Shown here: positions 9,200-17,758 of the stretch, piece after piece | Layout: the number at the start of each line of letters is the position of its first letter | Position numbering within the stretch: the first letter of the stretch is position 1 | DNA from: an archaeon | GTDB lineage: Archaea; Asgardarchaeota; Hermodarchaeia; Hermodarchaeales; Hermodarchaeaceae | Direction of reading: 5' to 3' | NCBI GenBank assembly: GCA_016550405.1 | Contig: JABXGX010000081.1 | Coordinates: forward strand, 4,537 to 68,536 | Length of the DNA stretch: 64,000 nucleotides | The notes under the pieces: model-generated | The model's input: the letters and a program-made list of their open reading frames with translations, nothing else | Databases searched by the model: none | What the model was told of the DNA's origin: nothing | Program-made: the position numbers and the translations under genes

Positions 9200-9856
9200 T
9201 TAGACTAACGTAAATGAGTGCCCGGCTGTTATAGAAATAGGAAGGATCTCAGTCGTCTTTGTCTTCAGCTGCTGCAAAAAAAGCGTCGTCTCTGCGTGAG
9301 ACCCGCTCACTGGTAATACATAGCGAGGTTGAATAGCTAGAGTGGCGTCAATCGCAGCTTCGGGAGAGAAGGTGCCACCCTTCTTTCCTGCGATTGCAAT
9401 GCAAAGGAGGTCTGGCATTGTCTCTTGAAGGACCCCAATTTCTTTTGCATGCCCAAGATGAAGGACAGTTCCTTGTTCACTTTCTATGAGGAAAGCACTA
9501 TTCTTGGGGGCTAAGAAGCCACCACGCGATAATGAGTATGCAGTGATGAGAATATTAGCCCCAATATCGAGCGGTTGTTGTGGTTTGATTTCAACGAGGG
9601 CATAACTGTAAATTCCTTCTTTTCGTGCTTGCGTGGCTACAGCATCGTTTCCAACCAGAACACTCCCTTTGAAATTTGCTATACTGACTGCGTTACCGAA
9701 GTGCTCAACAGAGGTATGTGTTACCAACACATAAGCGGCTTTGACTTCATCAATATCGATGAGAGGAGTCTGGTCAATTATTCCAGGATCAATAAGGATG
9801 TGTTTTTCGAAATTCACTAATACAGCAGCATGACCAAAATAGGTGAACGAAAACAG
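9200..9856 (-). CDS. UlaG-like metallo-beta-lactamase-fold protein with altered metal site, likely CTG start
   Basis: About 218 aa if started at CTG 9856. The standard frame opens with GTG at 9817, but the 13 codons upstream encode FSFTYFGHAAVLV, the first strand pair conserved in UlaG-like proteins (TYFGHA..L). GAGGTG lies 7 nt before the CTG, and TGA closes the frame just above. The metal-binding HxHxDH motif is THTSVEH here, so one His is Ser and the Asp is Glu. Later HLGHAKEIG replaces the usual HxGD. The protein may bind metal differently or be inactive. It ends 16 nt from the convergent nitrilase gene. Confidence 0.75.
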   Translation of the reverse strand: MFSFTYFGHAAVLVNFEKHILIDPGIIDQTPLIDIDEVKAAYVLVTHTSVEHFGNAVSIANFKGSVLVGNDAVATQARKEGIYSYALVEIKPQQPLDIGANILITAYSLSRGGFLAPKNSAFLIESEQGTVLHLGHAKEIGVLQETMPDLLCIAIAGKKGGTFSPEAAIDATLAIQPRYVLPVSGSHAETTLFLQQLKTKTTEILPISITAGHSFTLV

Positions 9857-9899
9857 CGTAGATGCACCTCTTCAACTGACTCTGGGGAGAGTAGAGAGT

Positions 9900-11261
9900 T
9901 TAACCCTTTTCCTCAGGTGCTTGTTGAGAGGAAAGCGTATGCCGAAGCCGGGTAGCCGGAACAGCTTTGCCTGAAATGATTCGTCTGAGAGTTCCGGGTT
10001 TACGGATATCAGTAATGATGACTTCACAATCCTTAGGAAGTCCTTTGAAGATTTCTGTGAGTTTGCCACGCATCCCTTCGGTTACATCGGCCGCATCTGT
10101 GGCAGTTCCGACGGCAATTTCGTCAAAAATCTGTTCCATGGTTTCTGGCGTAATGAGCTCGATGCGTCGAGCGTTGCGATTTTCTTTTGGATCTGCAGTA
10201 AAAAGACCTTCAACATCTGTGGCAAAAATAACCGTTTGAGAACCAAGTAGACGAGCGAGATACATTGAGATTTGATCTCCACTCACTATTGTAAAACCCG
10301 TTACAGTATCAGCAGCGACGTCGCCTGAGAGAATGGGAATGAAGCCTTGTCGAAGGAATTCCCGTAAAGCCTGCAAGTCCATATGAGAGATGCGACCATC
10401 CAGGGTGACAATGATAGATGAAGAGCGAATCGGAATAGCAGGTTGTTGAACCTCGAGGAAAGCCGAATGAATGAGTTGACCGAGATTTGTCATTTCTAAA
10501 GCCGTCTCGGTAACACCAACTTTCTTTTTCTTGCTCCGACCTCCACGATGGATCTGGTATTCGCGGGCAGGAAAATGGCCGAAGGATCCCCCTCCATGGA
10601 CTACAATTACTGGATGCGATTTTATCGTTAAGATCTCGCCCACTAATTGTTTAATTGTGGATATCCGAGCTTTGGACCGCTTACTCTTATCCGAAATAAC
10701 ACTTCCACCTAGTTTCACAATAATAGGTGATGCGAGGACCTTTTGTTCTTCATGACGCCACCGAGGTCGCCAGTTTCGGAGTTTCTTAGGCCAATTTTTC
10801 CACCCTGTTTTTGCAAATTGCTCACGATGCTTAAGATCCTCTTGAATCCATTCGAGTTGCCGAAAGAAGCGTTCTTTTCCACTGACACGGGGGATACCCT
10901 GAATACCAATTCGTTCCAACGAAGTCACAAAGTTAGCTTCAACAAGCTCCTGGAGTTGACCTTCGATTTTTGTTGGAATTACTTCAAATCCTTTATCTTT
11001 AAGCCCATCCCGGACCCCGTCTAATACCGCGCCTCGACATACCTGAATTGGCTCATTTTTAGAAACCTTCAAACAGCTAAGACCCTCTAGCACCAATTCA
11101 AGACCGCGACCGAGGAATGTTTTACCAGCAAAATTGGGATCTTGGAAATGTGTCACTTCAATCTCTTTCACAACATACTCCCGGGTTTCTATTCGGAAAA
11201 GGCCAATGAGTACACCACCAACGGGGTCACCCCAGCCGGCATCATCGATTTGAATGGTCAC
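9900..11261 (-). CDS. isopentenyl phosphate kinase with an N-terminal domain of unknown function
   Basis: 453 aa. Residues about 178-453 are an amino-acid-kinase-fold isopentenyl phosphate kinase: IIVKLGGSVISDK, then VVHGGGSFGHFPA with the phosphate-binding His, then ATDVEGLFTADP. In the archaeal mevalonate pathway this enzyme makes isopentenyl diphosphate for ether lipids. Typical IPKs are about 260 aa, so the first 170 residues are an extra domain beginning IQIDDAGWGDPVGGVLIGLF, whose alternating strands and early acidic pair recall RNase H-like folds; that resemblance is weak. The GTG start has AGGAG 8 nt upstream. The gene lies just upstream of the UlaG-like gene, same strand, 43 nt apart. 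Confidence 0.9.
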   Translation of the reverse strand: MTIQIDDAGWGDPVGGVLIGLFRIETREYVVKEIEVTHFQDPNFAGKTFLGRGLELVLEGLSCLKVSKNEPIQVCRGAVLDGVRDGLKDKGFEVIPTKIEGQLQELVEANFVTSLERIGIQGIPRVSGKERFFRQLEWIQEDLKHREQFAKTGWKNWPKKLRNWRPRWRHEEQKVLASPIIVKLGGSVISDKSKRSKARISTIKQLVGEILTIKSHPVIVVHGGGSFGHFPAREYQIHRGGRSKKKKVGVTETALEMTNLGQLIHSAFLEVQQPAIPIRSSSIIVTLDGRISHMDLQALREFLRQGFIPILSGDVAADTVTGFTIVSGDQISMYLARLLGSQTVIFATDVEGLFTADPKENRNARRIELITPETMEQIFDEIAVGTATDAADVTEGMRGKLTEIFKGLPKDCEVIITDIRKPGTLRRIISGKAVPATRLRHTLSSQQAPEEKG

Positions 11262-11297
11262 AATTGAAACTCCTGCAAGGCACTACGACCTTTTCAG

Positions 11298-11310
11298 CTT
11301 AAATATATCG
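11298..11310 (-). promoter_or_regulatory. TATA box for the IPK fusion gene
   Basis: The minus strand reads CGATATATTTAAG, centred about 43 nt upstream of the GTG start at 11261. This predicts a short leader that still contains the AGGAG ribosome site. Confidence 0.5.
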
Positions 11311-11471
11311 CAACCATAAATCAGACTATCCCCATTGTAATTGCGCGATTAACTTGGCTCCGGTTTTTCTGAATAGGGATTTTTTTGATTGAGAAAGGCA
11401 TTAGATGGCGATATAAAGCGAGGAAAAGTCATTTAGGGAACTTTGCGCGTTGAGTAGCTCAGTATTAACAT

Positions 11472-11480
11472 AATTTAAAT
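11472..11480 (+). promoter_or_regulatory. TATA box for the Rab-like GTPase at 11533
   Basis: AATTTAAAT lies about 57 nt upstream of the ATG at 11533, giving a predicted leader of about 30 nt. It is the best TATA-like site in the 271-nt divergent intergenic region shared with the IPK gene. Confidence 0.45.
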
Positions 11481-11532
11481 TTCCTCTCCAAACGACTAGA
11501 AAAAAGAATGCTAGAAAGGCGAGCAACCCCCC

Positions 11533-12108
11533 ATGTCACTAAATGAGCATACTTTCAAACTAGTAATCATTGGGGACCCGATGGTCGGAAAAACCAGCGT
11601 CATTAATCGATTCATTTTGAAAACCTTTGAGCATTCCTATCACCAGACCTTGGGCACCCAACTCAATTGCTCAGAAATTGTAGTTGGAGACGTGCTTATT
11701 CGGTTAATCATCTGGGATCTCGCGGGTCAGCCTCGATTTGAAAGTGTGCGAAAACTCTTTCTTTTAGGTAGCGATGCTGTGATTGTCTCCTTTGATTTGA
11801 CGCGGGCTGAAACCTTTGAAAATGTTGAAGGCTGGTTGCAAGCATTTCGCCAGGCAGTGCCTGATGATGCACCTAGCGTCTTAGTCGGAAATAAGGTGGA
11901 TTTAGCCTCAAAACGAGTTATTTCGATGGCTGAGGCCTATCAACGCCATATCAACCTAGAATTTGACAATTACTTCGAGACCTCCGCCCGATCGGGCGAA
12001 AACGTAGGCGAACTATTTGACCAAGTGACTCGATTGTTGATTTATAATCGGTTAGCGGAATTAAGGGAGAAACTACATCCCTTCATATATTCCTCCTTTG
12101 CCTCTTAA
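11533..12108 (+). CDS. Rab-like small GTPase
   Basis: 191 aa GTPase with complete motifs: G1 GDPMVGKTS (14-22), G3 WDLAGQ (61-66) with catalytic Gln, G4 NKVD (120-123) and G5 ETSAR. The switch-I Thr is probably in HQTLGTQL. WDLAGQPRFESV is the eukaryote-like WDxAGQE..R pattern with Glu replaced by Pro. No C-terminal Cys is present. It stands alone with its own TATA box, convergent with and overlapping by 4 nt the HD-domain gene. It is probably a cytosolic or peripherally membrane-bound switch; the partner is unknown. Confidence 0.95.
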   Translation: MSLNEHTFKLVIIGDPMVGKTSVINRFILKTFEHSYHQTLGTQLNCSEIVVGDVLIRLIIWDLAGQPRFESVRKLFLLGSDAVIVSFDLTRAETFENVEGWLQAFRQAVPDDAPSVLVGNKVDLASKRVISMAEAYQRHINLEFDNYFETSARSGENVGELFDQVTRLLIYNRLAELREKLHPFIYSSFAS

Positions 12109-13700
12109 CGCGAATGGATAGCAATTTCGTACGTGTCCAATACCTTGGATGAGTTCTTATCATAATCAACTAGGAGCATATCGGTTTCAGGGAACTGCTG
12201 GCAGCAGTCAAGACCGTTGAGTTTGAAGGCTTTGTCGGTATGAAGACGTTTGAAATCGAAGCCCATGAGGATTTTCGCCTGGGTATTGGTGAATGGGACA
12301 TCCCACAGCTCAACAGTACTATCATGGAAAATCGCTTCAGTCAATGTAATTTTTTGTAATGCTGTAGTAAAAAAGCCATCATCTGTTGAAACCGGAATCG
12401 GTCGTCCCCATTCTTGTAATTCATCACAGACAGCAAGTAGAAACAGGAGGGGATACTCCTCAAATGGCAATGGGTTTAGTTTCTCAATGACATCATGTAA
12501 CGCAATAGCTCGAGCAGCCTCGATGAGTGGTCGATCCTGAGGATTTTCCCGTTTAACATAATCTGGTGGACCAAGTGTTCGTAGAAGAGTGACTGCAGTT
12601 ACTACGCCATGATCAATCTTCAGCGAGGGGGGTTTGTATTCCCCGTTGTGTTTATCCTGAGCAAGATAACGAAATGCGGTTGGAACACCTTCTATCGTTC
12701 CAAGGCCGTTCATTATGAAAGGGTGCCATTTCTTTGGATATCCTTCAGTAAGTATTTTCAAGTACTCGGCATTCCCTAAGTCGGGATTATTTAGACCGAT
12801 TTGGAGGGGCGAGAATTCTATTCCTAGGGGTGAATAGCAACGAGTCATTTCATTGATTAGAGACCAGTTGAGAGAAGTGGCTAACTTTGCAAGTGGTGTT
12901 CCTACATCATGAAGTAACCCTGTGAACCACCAAGTGGTCCGGACTTCCTCCTTCGAGAGATTCATCTTTTCTGTCAGAAGACCCTCCAATTCGCCTGCAT
13001 TACCTTTCTTTTCGAGGAAGAAATCTCCTAAGGTTGCCACTCGGAGTGAATGAGCAGTATGGTCTCTGTAGAATTTTCGGACATTCATGATATACATGAG
13101 GGCCTCAAATTCAGGAAGTGCTTTTATGATTCGAAGAATTTCTTCATTGGTGATACCTCGTTCCTTTGCTACAGAATATAGGGCGTCTACAAGGGAGTCG
13201 ATCTTGGTGCTAAACAGCTGATATGCGACCTGTTGACCTACGGTTCCCTGTAATTTCTCTTGAGCCACCTCAAGTTTTGCGAGGCGACGATTAAGTTCAG
13301 CTTCATAGTCCTTTTCTGCCACACCAACTTCGATTTTTTTCTCATATTGGTCTTCATCAACTTTTAATTGAGCATCAAGTTTTTCTTCGTATTGCACTTC
13401 TGCCTTAGCTAGCTTCGCCTGACTTTGCATTTGAGCATTGTCTAATTTCCTTTGAATCTTCGCTCTAATAGCCGGAGGCAAATCCACACCGATTTTGCCG
13501 ATAATAGATTCAATTAGGGGCTGAACGAATCCGGACCCTCCCAAATCAGTCACTGTGCGAACAGTATCAAGGCTCGATTTTATGATATCAGAAAGATTCG
13601 CACCACCAGTCATTCCTCTGAGAAACCCAGAAAAACTTGCACTGAATGAACCATTTCGTTGTAGAACCCAAGAGTCATTAATTATTAATTTTGGCGACAT
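12105..13700 (-). CDS. HD-domain metal-dependent phosphohydrolase-like protein with coiled-coil region
   Basis: 531 aa. Residues about 80-160 are charged, Lys/Glu/Gln-rich and probably form a coiled coil. The second half is an HD-superfamily domain: YRDHTAHSLRV, then FTGLLHDVG with the HD dyad, then DHGVVTAV, ALHDV and CDELQEWGRP, the last resembling HD domains in archaeal and bacterial signalling proteins. It could hydrolyse a phosphate ester or (p)ppGpp/cyclic nucleotide, but the substrate is not readable. The N-terminus has a Gly/Ser-rich segment without a signal peptide. It ends tail to tail with the Rab-like GTPase gene. Confidence 0.85.
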   Translation of the reverse strand: MSPKLIINDSWVLQRNGSFSASFSGFLRGMTGGANLSDIIKSSLDTVRTVTDLGGSGFVQPLIESIIGKIGVDLPPAIRAKIQRKLDNAQMQSQAKLAKAEVQYEEKLDAQLKVDEDQYEKKIEVGVAEKDYEAELNRRLAKLEVAQEKLQGTVGQQVAYQLFSTKIDSLVDALYSVAKERGITNEEILRIIKALPEFEALMYIMNVRKFYRDHTAHSLRVATLGDFFLEKKGNAGELEGLLTEKMNLSKEEVRTTWWFTGLLHDVGTPLAKLATSLNWSLINEMTRCYSPLGIEFSPLQIGLNNPDLGNAEYLKILTEGYPKKWHPFIMNGLGTIEGVPTAFRYLAQDKHNGEYKPPSLKIDHGVVTAVTLLRTLGPPDYVKRENPQDRPLIEAARAIALHDVIEKLNPLPFEEYPLLFLLAVCDELQEWGRPIPVSTDDGFFTTALQKITLTEAIFHDSTVELWDVPFTNTQAKILMGFDFKRLHTDKAFKLNGLDCCQQFPETDMLLVDYDKNSSKVLDTYEIAIHSR

Positions 13701-13875
13701 CTTTCACACGTAGCCTTGTTTGAATGAATCGAATTCAAGCCAGTACTAGGTAAAGTTAGAGATAACTAATATACCTTCTTTTATTTCTAAACGCAGCAAA
13801 TCAAGCGATTAAACCATCAAGCTTAAGATGCTTTAGTCCACAGATACAGACTAGCTCAACCCACAGGGTGTAAAT

Positions 13876-14925
13876 ATGTCAGAACCCAATCTGTCCCCAC
13901 GCCCCAGCAAAGATAACACTACTAGCTTCAAGTCAACTTATTCAGGTGCCGATTGGCTAGCAAGCACCACGTTTGGTGGTGCATTCCAGCAAAGCATCTA
14001 TCTGCTTCAACATGAATTTCGTTGGTTGGTACTTCTCTTTTTCATCGGCGGAGTGGTCATGTCGATAATCCTCATTCCCGTAAATTCGGCTATCGGAACA
14101 ATTGAACTGTTGATCATGGATGAACTTTTTTCACCGGTTCCTGATTTTTTCCTTCTCTACTACCTCCTCATAGCTAGTTTAATGTGGGAATTACTACACA
14201 GGTTCGCTGTCTTTTTTGGAACCTTTATTCTGGAAACCGTAGCAATTTATCATGTCGTGAAGGCTGTGCCTTCCCTACAAGTGCTAGTGTCTGATGAGGA
14301 GCTGGCTGGATTTCCGGTTGGGTCTACCCTTGCAGCCGCCATTATTACAGCAATTCTGCTTAGTATGGCAAGTGTGTTTCTTATAGCGGTGCCTTTGCTT
14401 CAAGTCTTATTCTTCTTTTTACCAATATTGTTAGTCCTTGGACATTTCTCCCTGAGCCAGTCCTTTAGTCTCAGTATTCGGTTCAGAGTGCGCCATTGGG
14501 TACGAATTCTAAGCACCCTTCTTCTAGGATATTTTCTGATCATATCTGCAGGATTATTGGGTCAGACATTGTATTGGAATATCGAAACTCTTCTCGGGCT
14601 TTACGGACTATCACTTGGGTTATTCAGCCCTATTCTTCTTAGTCTTCTCAATCAATTGCCCATAGCGATGGTAGCACCCTTAGTGCCCCTTTTTTCCATT
14701 GCCTTCTTTTCGGGGGCTCGCGGAGCGTATAGGGAAAAACAACATCAACGATACCTGCAAGCACAAAGTTCCCTCCAGCCTGTTTCGTCCCGATATATTC
14801 CTTTTGAGGACTCCGCCCCGGAAGAAACCATTCGTTGTTGGAATTGTAGCACACTTTTGAAAAAGGGATTAGCATTTTGCACACAGTGTGGTCAACCAAT
14901 TAAAACGCAAGAAGAGCCAGTTTAA
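13876..14925 (+). CDS. membrane protein with C-terminal zinc ribbon
   Basis: 349 aa. A polar N-terminus (about 40 residues) is followed by about six transmembrane helices spread over residues 45-280. A cytoplasmic tail ends in a zinc ribbon, CWNCSTLLKKGLAFCTQCG, of the double CxxC type common in archaeal membrane proteins. No enzyme motif is seen. The ATG has AGGGTG 6 nt upstream. It overlaps the convergent RecA-like gene by 4 nt. The function is unknown; a zinc-ribbon tail suggests protein-protein contacts. Confidence 0.85.
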   Translation: MSEPNLSPRPSKDNTTSFKSTYSGADWLASTTFGGAFQQSIYLLQHEFRWLVLLFFIGGVVMSIILIPVNSAIGTIELLIMDELFSPVPDFFLLYYLLIASLMWELLHRFAVFFGTFILETVAIYHVVKAVPSLQVLVSDEELAGFPVGSTLAAAIITAILLSMASVFLIAVPLLQVLFFFLPILLVLGHFSLSQSFSLSIRFRVRHWVRILSTLLLGYFLIISAGLLGQTLYWNIETLLGLYGLSLGLFSPILLSLLNQLPIAMVAPLVPLFSIAFFSGARGAYREKQHQRYLQAQSSLQPVSSRYIPFEDSAPEETIRCWNCSTLLKKGLAFCTQCGQPIKTQEEPV

Positions 14926-15545
14926 CTGTGGGAAAGAAGAATTTGGCGAGGAAGAAACTGCAGAATGAGATTTGACTGAGCGGCTAATTGAGCGGGGATC
15001 ATGGATTCAATTCGATGGAACTGTCGACCACCATAATCTGACACTAGTACTGCATACCCTTTCTGAGCAAAGGTTACTGCCGCCTCATATTGAAATTGTA
15101 ACCCCTCAGCGGATTGCTTTACTCCTCCTCGAAGCCGTCCAAACAGCCCTGAAGGATCAATTAGGAAGAACCCTGGTGGTTTTCGTTTAGAGGGGGTTAG
15201 TTGCTGTAACCGTAATATTTCATTGAGAGCATGGTTTTCATCCAGAATGATGCGGATGACGAGGTTAGGCCAGACGTTCGATATATTAGCGTCTCGCTGT
15301 GTGAGGACTTGTTGTAGGTAGACTGTTTTAATACGGCGTTGATAATCAAATACAAACACACGGCGTTTTCTAAGTAAGAGTTCACTTATCAAAAGATGTA
15401 ATAAGCGAATATAGCTGCTGTTTCCAGCATGGATAATTGTAATGAAATCACCTGAACCCATTTGAGCGCTAATGTGCGTTGCTAGACACACTAAGTCCTT
15501 TTGACTAGTTTCCTTCTGCGCAGCAATCCCGGAGTGATGAGGCAT
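14922..15545 (-). CDS. RecA/KaiC-fold-like protein with degenerate P-loop
   Basis: 207 aa. The order of elements resembles RadA/KaiC-type ATPases: a strand followed by a loop where Walker A should be ([20 protein letters not shown]), a second strand VFVFDYQ, a polar helix, and a hydrophobic strand ending in Asp (FFLIDPSGLFG) at the Walker B position. The GxxxxGK[ST] residues are absent, so ATP binding is doubtful. The C-terminal part has IPAQLAAQSNLILQF. Assignment is by fold pattern only. It may be a non-catalytic RadA paralogue. The ATG has AAGGAAG upstream. Confidence 0.6.
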   Translation of the reverse strand: MPHHSGIAAQKETSQKDLVCLATHISAQMGSGDFITIIHAGNSSYIRLLHLLISELLLRKRRVFVFDYQRRIKTVYLQQVLTQRDANISNVWPNLVIRIILDENHALNEILRLQQLTPSKRKPPGFFLIDPSGLFGRLRGGVKQSAEGLQFQYEAAVTFAQKGYAVLVSDYGGRQFHRIESMIPAQLAAQSNLILQFLPRQILLSHS

Positions 15546-15623
15546 AAAATCCAGCTTCCTTTAGCCATTTAATCCCTGATTCTTTGAAAATCTTCCTTTA
15601 CCTCTTAAAAAAAAGACAAGCGC

Positions 15624-15631
15624 TTTTATAC
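15624..15631 (+). promoter_or_regulatory. TATA box for the PHI gene
   Basis: TTTTATAC lies about 40 nt upstream of the TTG start at 15668, giving a predicted start of transcription near 15655 and a very short leader. Confidence 0.5.
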
Positions 15632-15667
15632 AAGTACAACTTTCTGGGCAAACGGTGACTAATTCCC

Positions 15668-16288
15668 TTGCCAGCTAATGCGGGAACTAACAAAGATGGA
15701 ACAATTTTTCGGGCCATGCAGCTGATTACAAACAATATCCAGACCAACATTGATTTCCTTCGAAAAAATCAGAAAATGGTTGCAGGTTTTGTAGATGCTA
15801 TTGAAAAGACGGCTAGAAAAGGTGGATGTGTTTTCGTCGTTGGTAGTGGTCGATCTGCCATGGTTGGTCAAATGTTTCAAACGCGATTAGAGCATTTGAA
15901 TGTCCCAGTTTACTTCATTACCAACAGTCGGTCTGTACCTCATCTTGAGAAGGGAGATCTTTTACTGGTAATTTCGGGGAGTGGTCGGACTGCAATTGTC
16001 AAAGCAATTATTGAAAGCTATCTTGATCAAAACCCCCGTATCATATCCATTACAAGTTATCCGGAAAGCTGGATTGGCAGGATGAGTGATTTAGTCGTCA
16101 AGCTTCAAGGTCGAACGAAAATCGATTTAGTCCGTAAAGAGAAGGGAGAGGATGCCAGCCTTACTCCAGAGGGTACCCAGTTTGAAATCGCTTCCGCTGT
16201 GTTTCTTGATGGGGTCATTGCCGAGCTTGCTAGGCGATTTAACAAAAGTCACGATGATTTAATCGCAGCTCACTCCCAAAGCACCTAA
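15668..16288 (+). CDS. hxlB: 6-phospho-3-hexuloisomerase (PHI), SIS domain
   Basis: 206 aa single SIS domain. The signature regions are VFVVGSGRSAMVGQMF, LLLVISGSGRTAIV and the C-terminal EGTQFEIASAVFLDGVIAEL, which match 6-phospho-3-hexuloisomerases. The enzyme interconverts fructose 6-phosphate and hexulose 6-phosphate. In archaea lacking the oxidative pentose phosphate route it works with hexulose-6-phosphate synthase to make ribulose 5-phosphate. No synthase gene is in this window. The start is TTG 15668; an ATG at 15716 would leave 190 aa, closer to known lengths, and is an alternative. Confidence 0.88.
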   Translation: MPANAGTNKDGTIFRAMQLITNNIQTNIDFLRKNQKMVAGFVDAIEKTARKGGCVFVVGSGRSAMVGQMFQTRLEHLNVPVYFITNSRSVPHLEKGDLLLVISGSGRTAIVKAIIESYLDQNPRIISITSYPESWIGRMSDLVVKLQGRTKIDLVRKEKGEDASLTPEGTQFEIASAVFLDGVIAELARRFNKSHDDLIAAHSQST

Positions 16289-16380
16289 TGCCCTGATATC
16301 GCCACTAGATTCGGTGAGCCTGCGATTTCGAAAACTATTTGAGCAATTGCTGAAGCAACATCAATTCGAGGCGAGTACAA

Positions 16381-17097
16381 ATGGCAGAAAATTATCAATG
16401 TCCCCTCTTTGTTTGGAAGACCGGAAAATTACTAGCCCACGTTCACCAAGCTCTCACCGACAAGTGGGAAGTTGTCATGCACCCCATCGGTGAAATGGTC
16501 GAAATGCGTATCAGCGCAGGAAAAAACATTGAGCCCCTCACACTGAATCTATACGCGTTATCTGGGAAAGCCCTCTGGGGATATATTGATCTACCAGTAA
16601 TCTCCTCTCAAATTGACTTACTCAAAGGTGTGACTGACCAACTTAAAGCAAAGACGGGCGCATCCTTGGGGCCTGCGAAACGCCGAGTTAAGTTCAAGTA
16701 TGAAGGCGAAACCATCGAAACCGAAACCACGACCGCAGATGTCTACAGTTGGTCGATGAATTACGGTCTTCTCTACTCACTCCCGTCCGTTACACGCTTC
16801 TTAACTGCTCTTGATGCAGCTATTAGAGAGCATAATGGACGCGGTTTAGAGGGAAACGAGTTTTTTGTAACCTACCGGGATGGAAGCCTCCACTTACAAG
16901 AACCATCGCTTAGTTTTGTGCTTGTTTCAGCCTGGGGTTATTATAGTGCCTTCCTATATCTAGGCGATGACAGTCTAGAAATTCAAATTTGTGACGAGGA
17001 AAAAGAAGTATTCCCAGCTGATGAATTTGACAAAGTAATTGCCACAGCAAAGGAGCTCTTCGAATCTGAAAATGAGATTGCTCTGAAAGAAACATGA
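16381..17097 (+). CDS. conserved-looking protein of unknown function
   Basis: 238 aa soluble protein, not recognised. It looks like an alpha/beta protein in two similar-length halves: strands and a possible domain around residues 1-75, then a charged segment (KRRVKFKYEGETIETE), then a helical region and a second strand-rich part with VSAWGYYSAFLYLG. No Cys or catalytic signature stands out. The ATG is preceded by GAGGCGAG. Its last codon overlaps the ECF S-component gene (ATGA overlap), so the two are co-translated; it may be an accessory of that transporter, but that is inference. Confidence 0.8.
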   Translation: MAENYQCPLFVWKTGKLLAHVHQALTDKWEVVMHPIGEMVEMRISAGKNIEPLTLNLYALSGKALWGYIDLPVISSQIDLLKGVTDQLKAKTGASLGPAKRRVKFKYEGETIETETTTADVYSWSMNYGLLYSLPSVTRFLTALDAAIREHNGRGLEGNEFFVTYRDGSLHLQEPSLSFVLVSAWGYYSAFLYLGDDSLEIQICDEEKEVFPADEFDKVIATAKELFESENEIALKET

Positions 17098-17684
17098 ATC
17101 AATTGTTCGGAGAGAGGACATTGCCTTCTCAAAACCTGATGCTCCAACCCTCTTCTCAGGGATCCCTACCACTCTCTATTTGGATCGCCCTTTTAGCTAT
17201 ATTTGCTGCATCCGGTATTATTCTTCGCCAAGTAGCAATTCCCATTTTCCCGCCCTATGTCACACTCACACCTGGTTTTGTCATTCCGTTACTTACAGGA
17301 ATCGTATTAGGCCCCTTAGGAGGAATCCTATGCGGCATGTTTGTGGGAGTAAGTGGGGCTTTCTGGGAACCGGTCTTGATTCCCCTAGTTGGTAATATCG
17401 CCCTTGGTTTAAGCACTGGATTGCCCACTTATTTCCGTCACAGAATTCACAATATTTCATGGATGCTAACCTGTGTTATCTCTGCTATCTTGATTGGAGG
17501 ATTTCTCCCAACTTTTTCTATAGAGAGCCTCGTGTTTGGAGTGCCCTCCTTTGTGGCGGCGTTAACGGCCAGTGTTGATGCACTGCAAGCTGGAATTTGG
17601 GTAATAATAGCCCTTATCTTAGCACAAACCATTGTTGACCCCCTCGTAATTAGGCATAAGAGAAAGGAGTCTAGCGTGGAGTAA
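17094..17684 (+). CDS. ECF-type transporter S component (substrate-binding membrane subunit)
   Basis: 196 aa with about six transmembrane helices. The segment IPIFPPYVTLTPGFVIPLL followed by GIVLGPLGGILCGMFVG matches energy-coupling-factor S components, which bind vitamins or their precursors and share an EcfA/EcfT module. No EcfA or EcfT gene is in this window, so it would use a module encoded elsewhere. The substrate cannot be assigned. The start overlaps the stop of the unknown gene upstream by 4 nt. Confidence 0.75.
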   Translation: MNQLFGERTLPSQNLMLQPSSQGSLPLSIWIALLAIFAASGIILRQVAIPIFPPYVTLTPGFVIPLLTGIVLGPLGGILCGMFVGVSGAFWEPVLIPLVGNIALGLSTGLPTYFRHRIHNISWMLTCVISAILIGGFLPTFSIESLVFGVPSFVAALTASVDALQAGIWVIIALILAQTIVDPLVIRHKRKESSVE

Positions 17685-17758
17685 AGATTAAGTAGGTTCT
17701 AGAGGATTAGCGCTTAGAAACACCTACCATGCACTGACCAATTTTGGTGAGATTTACC

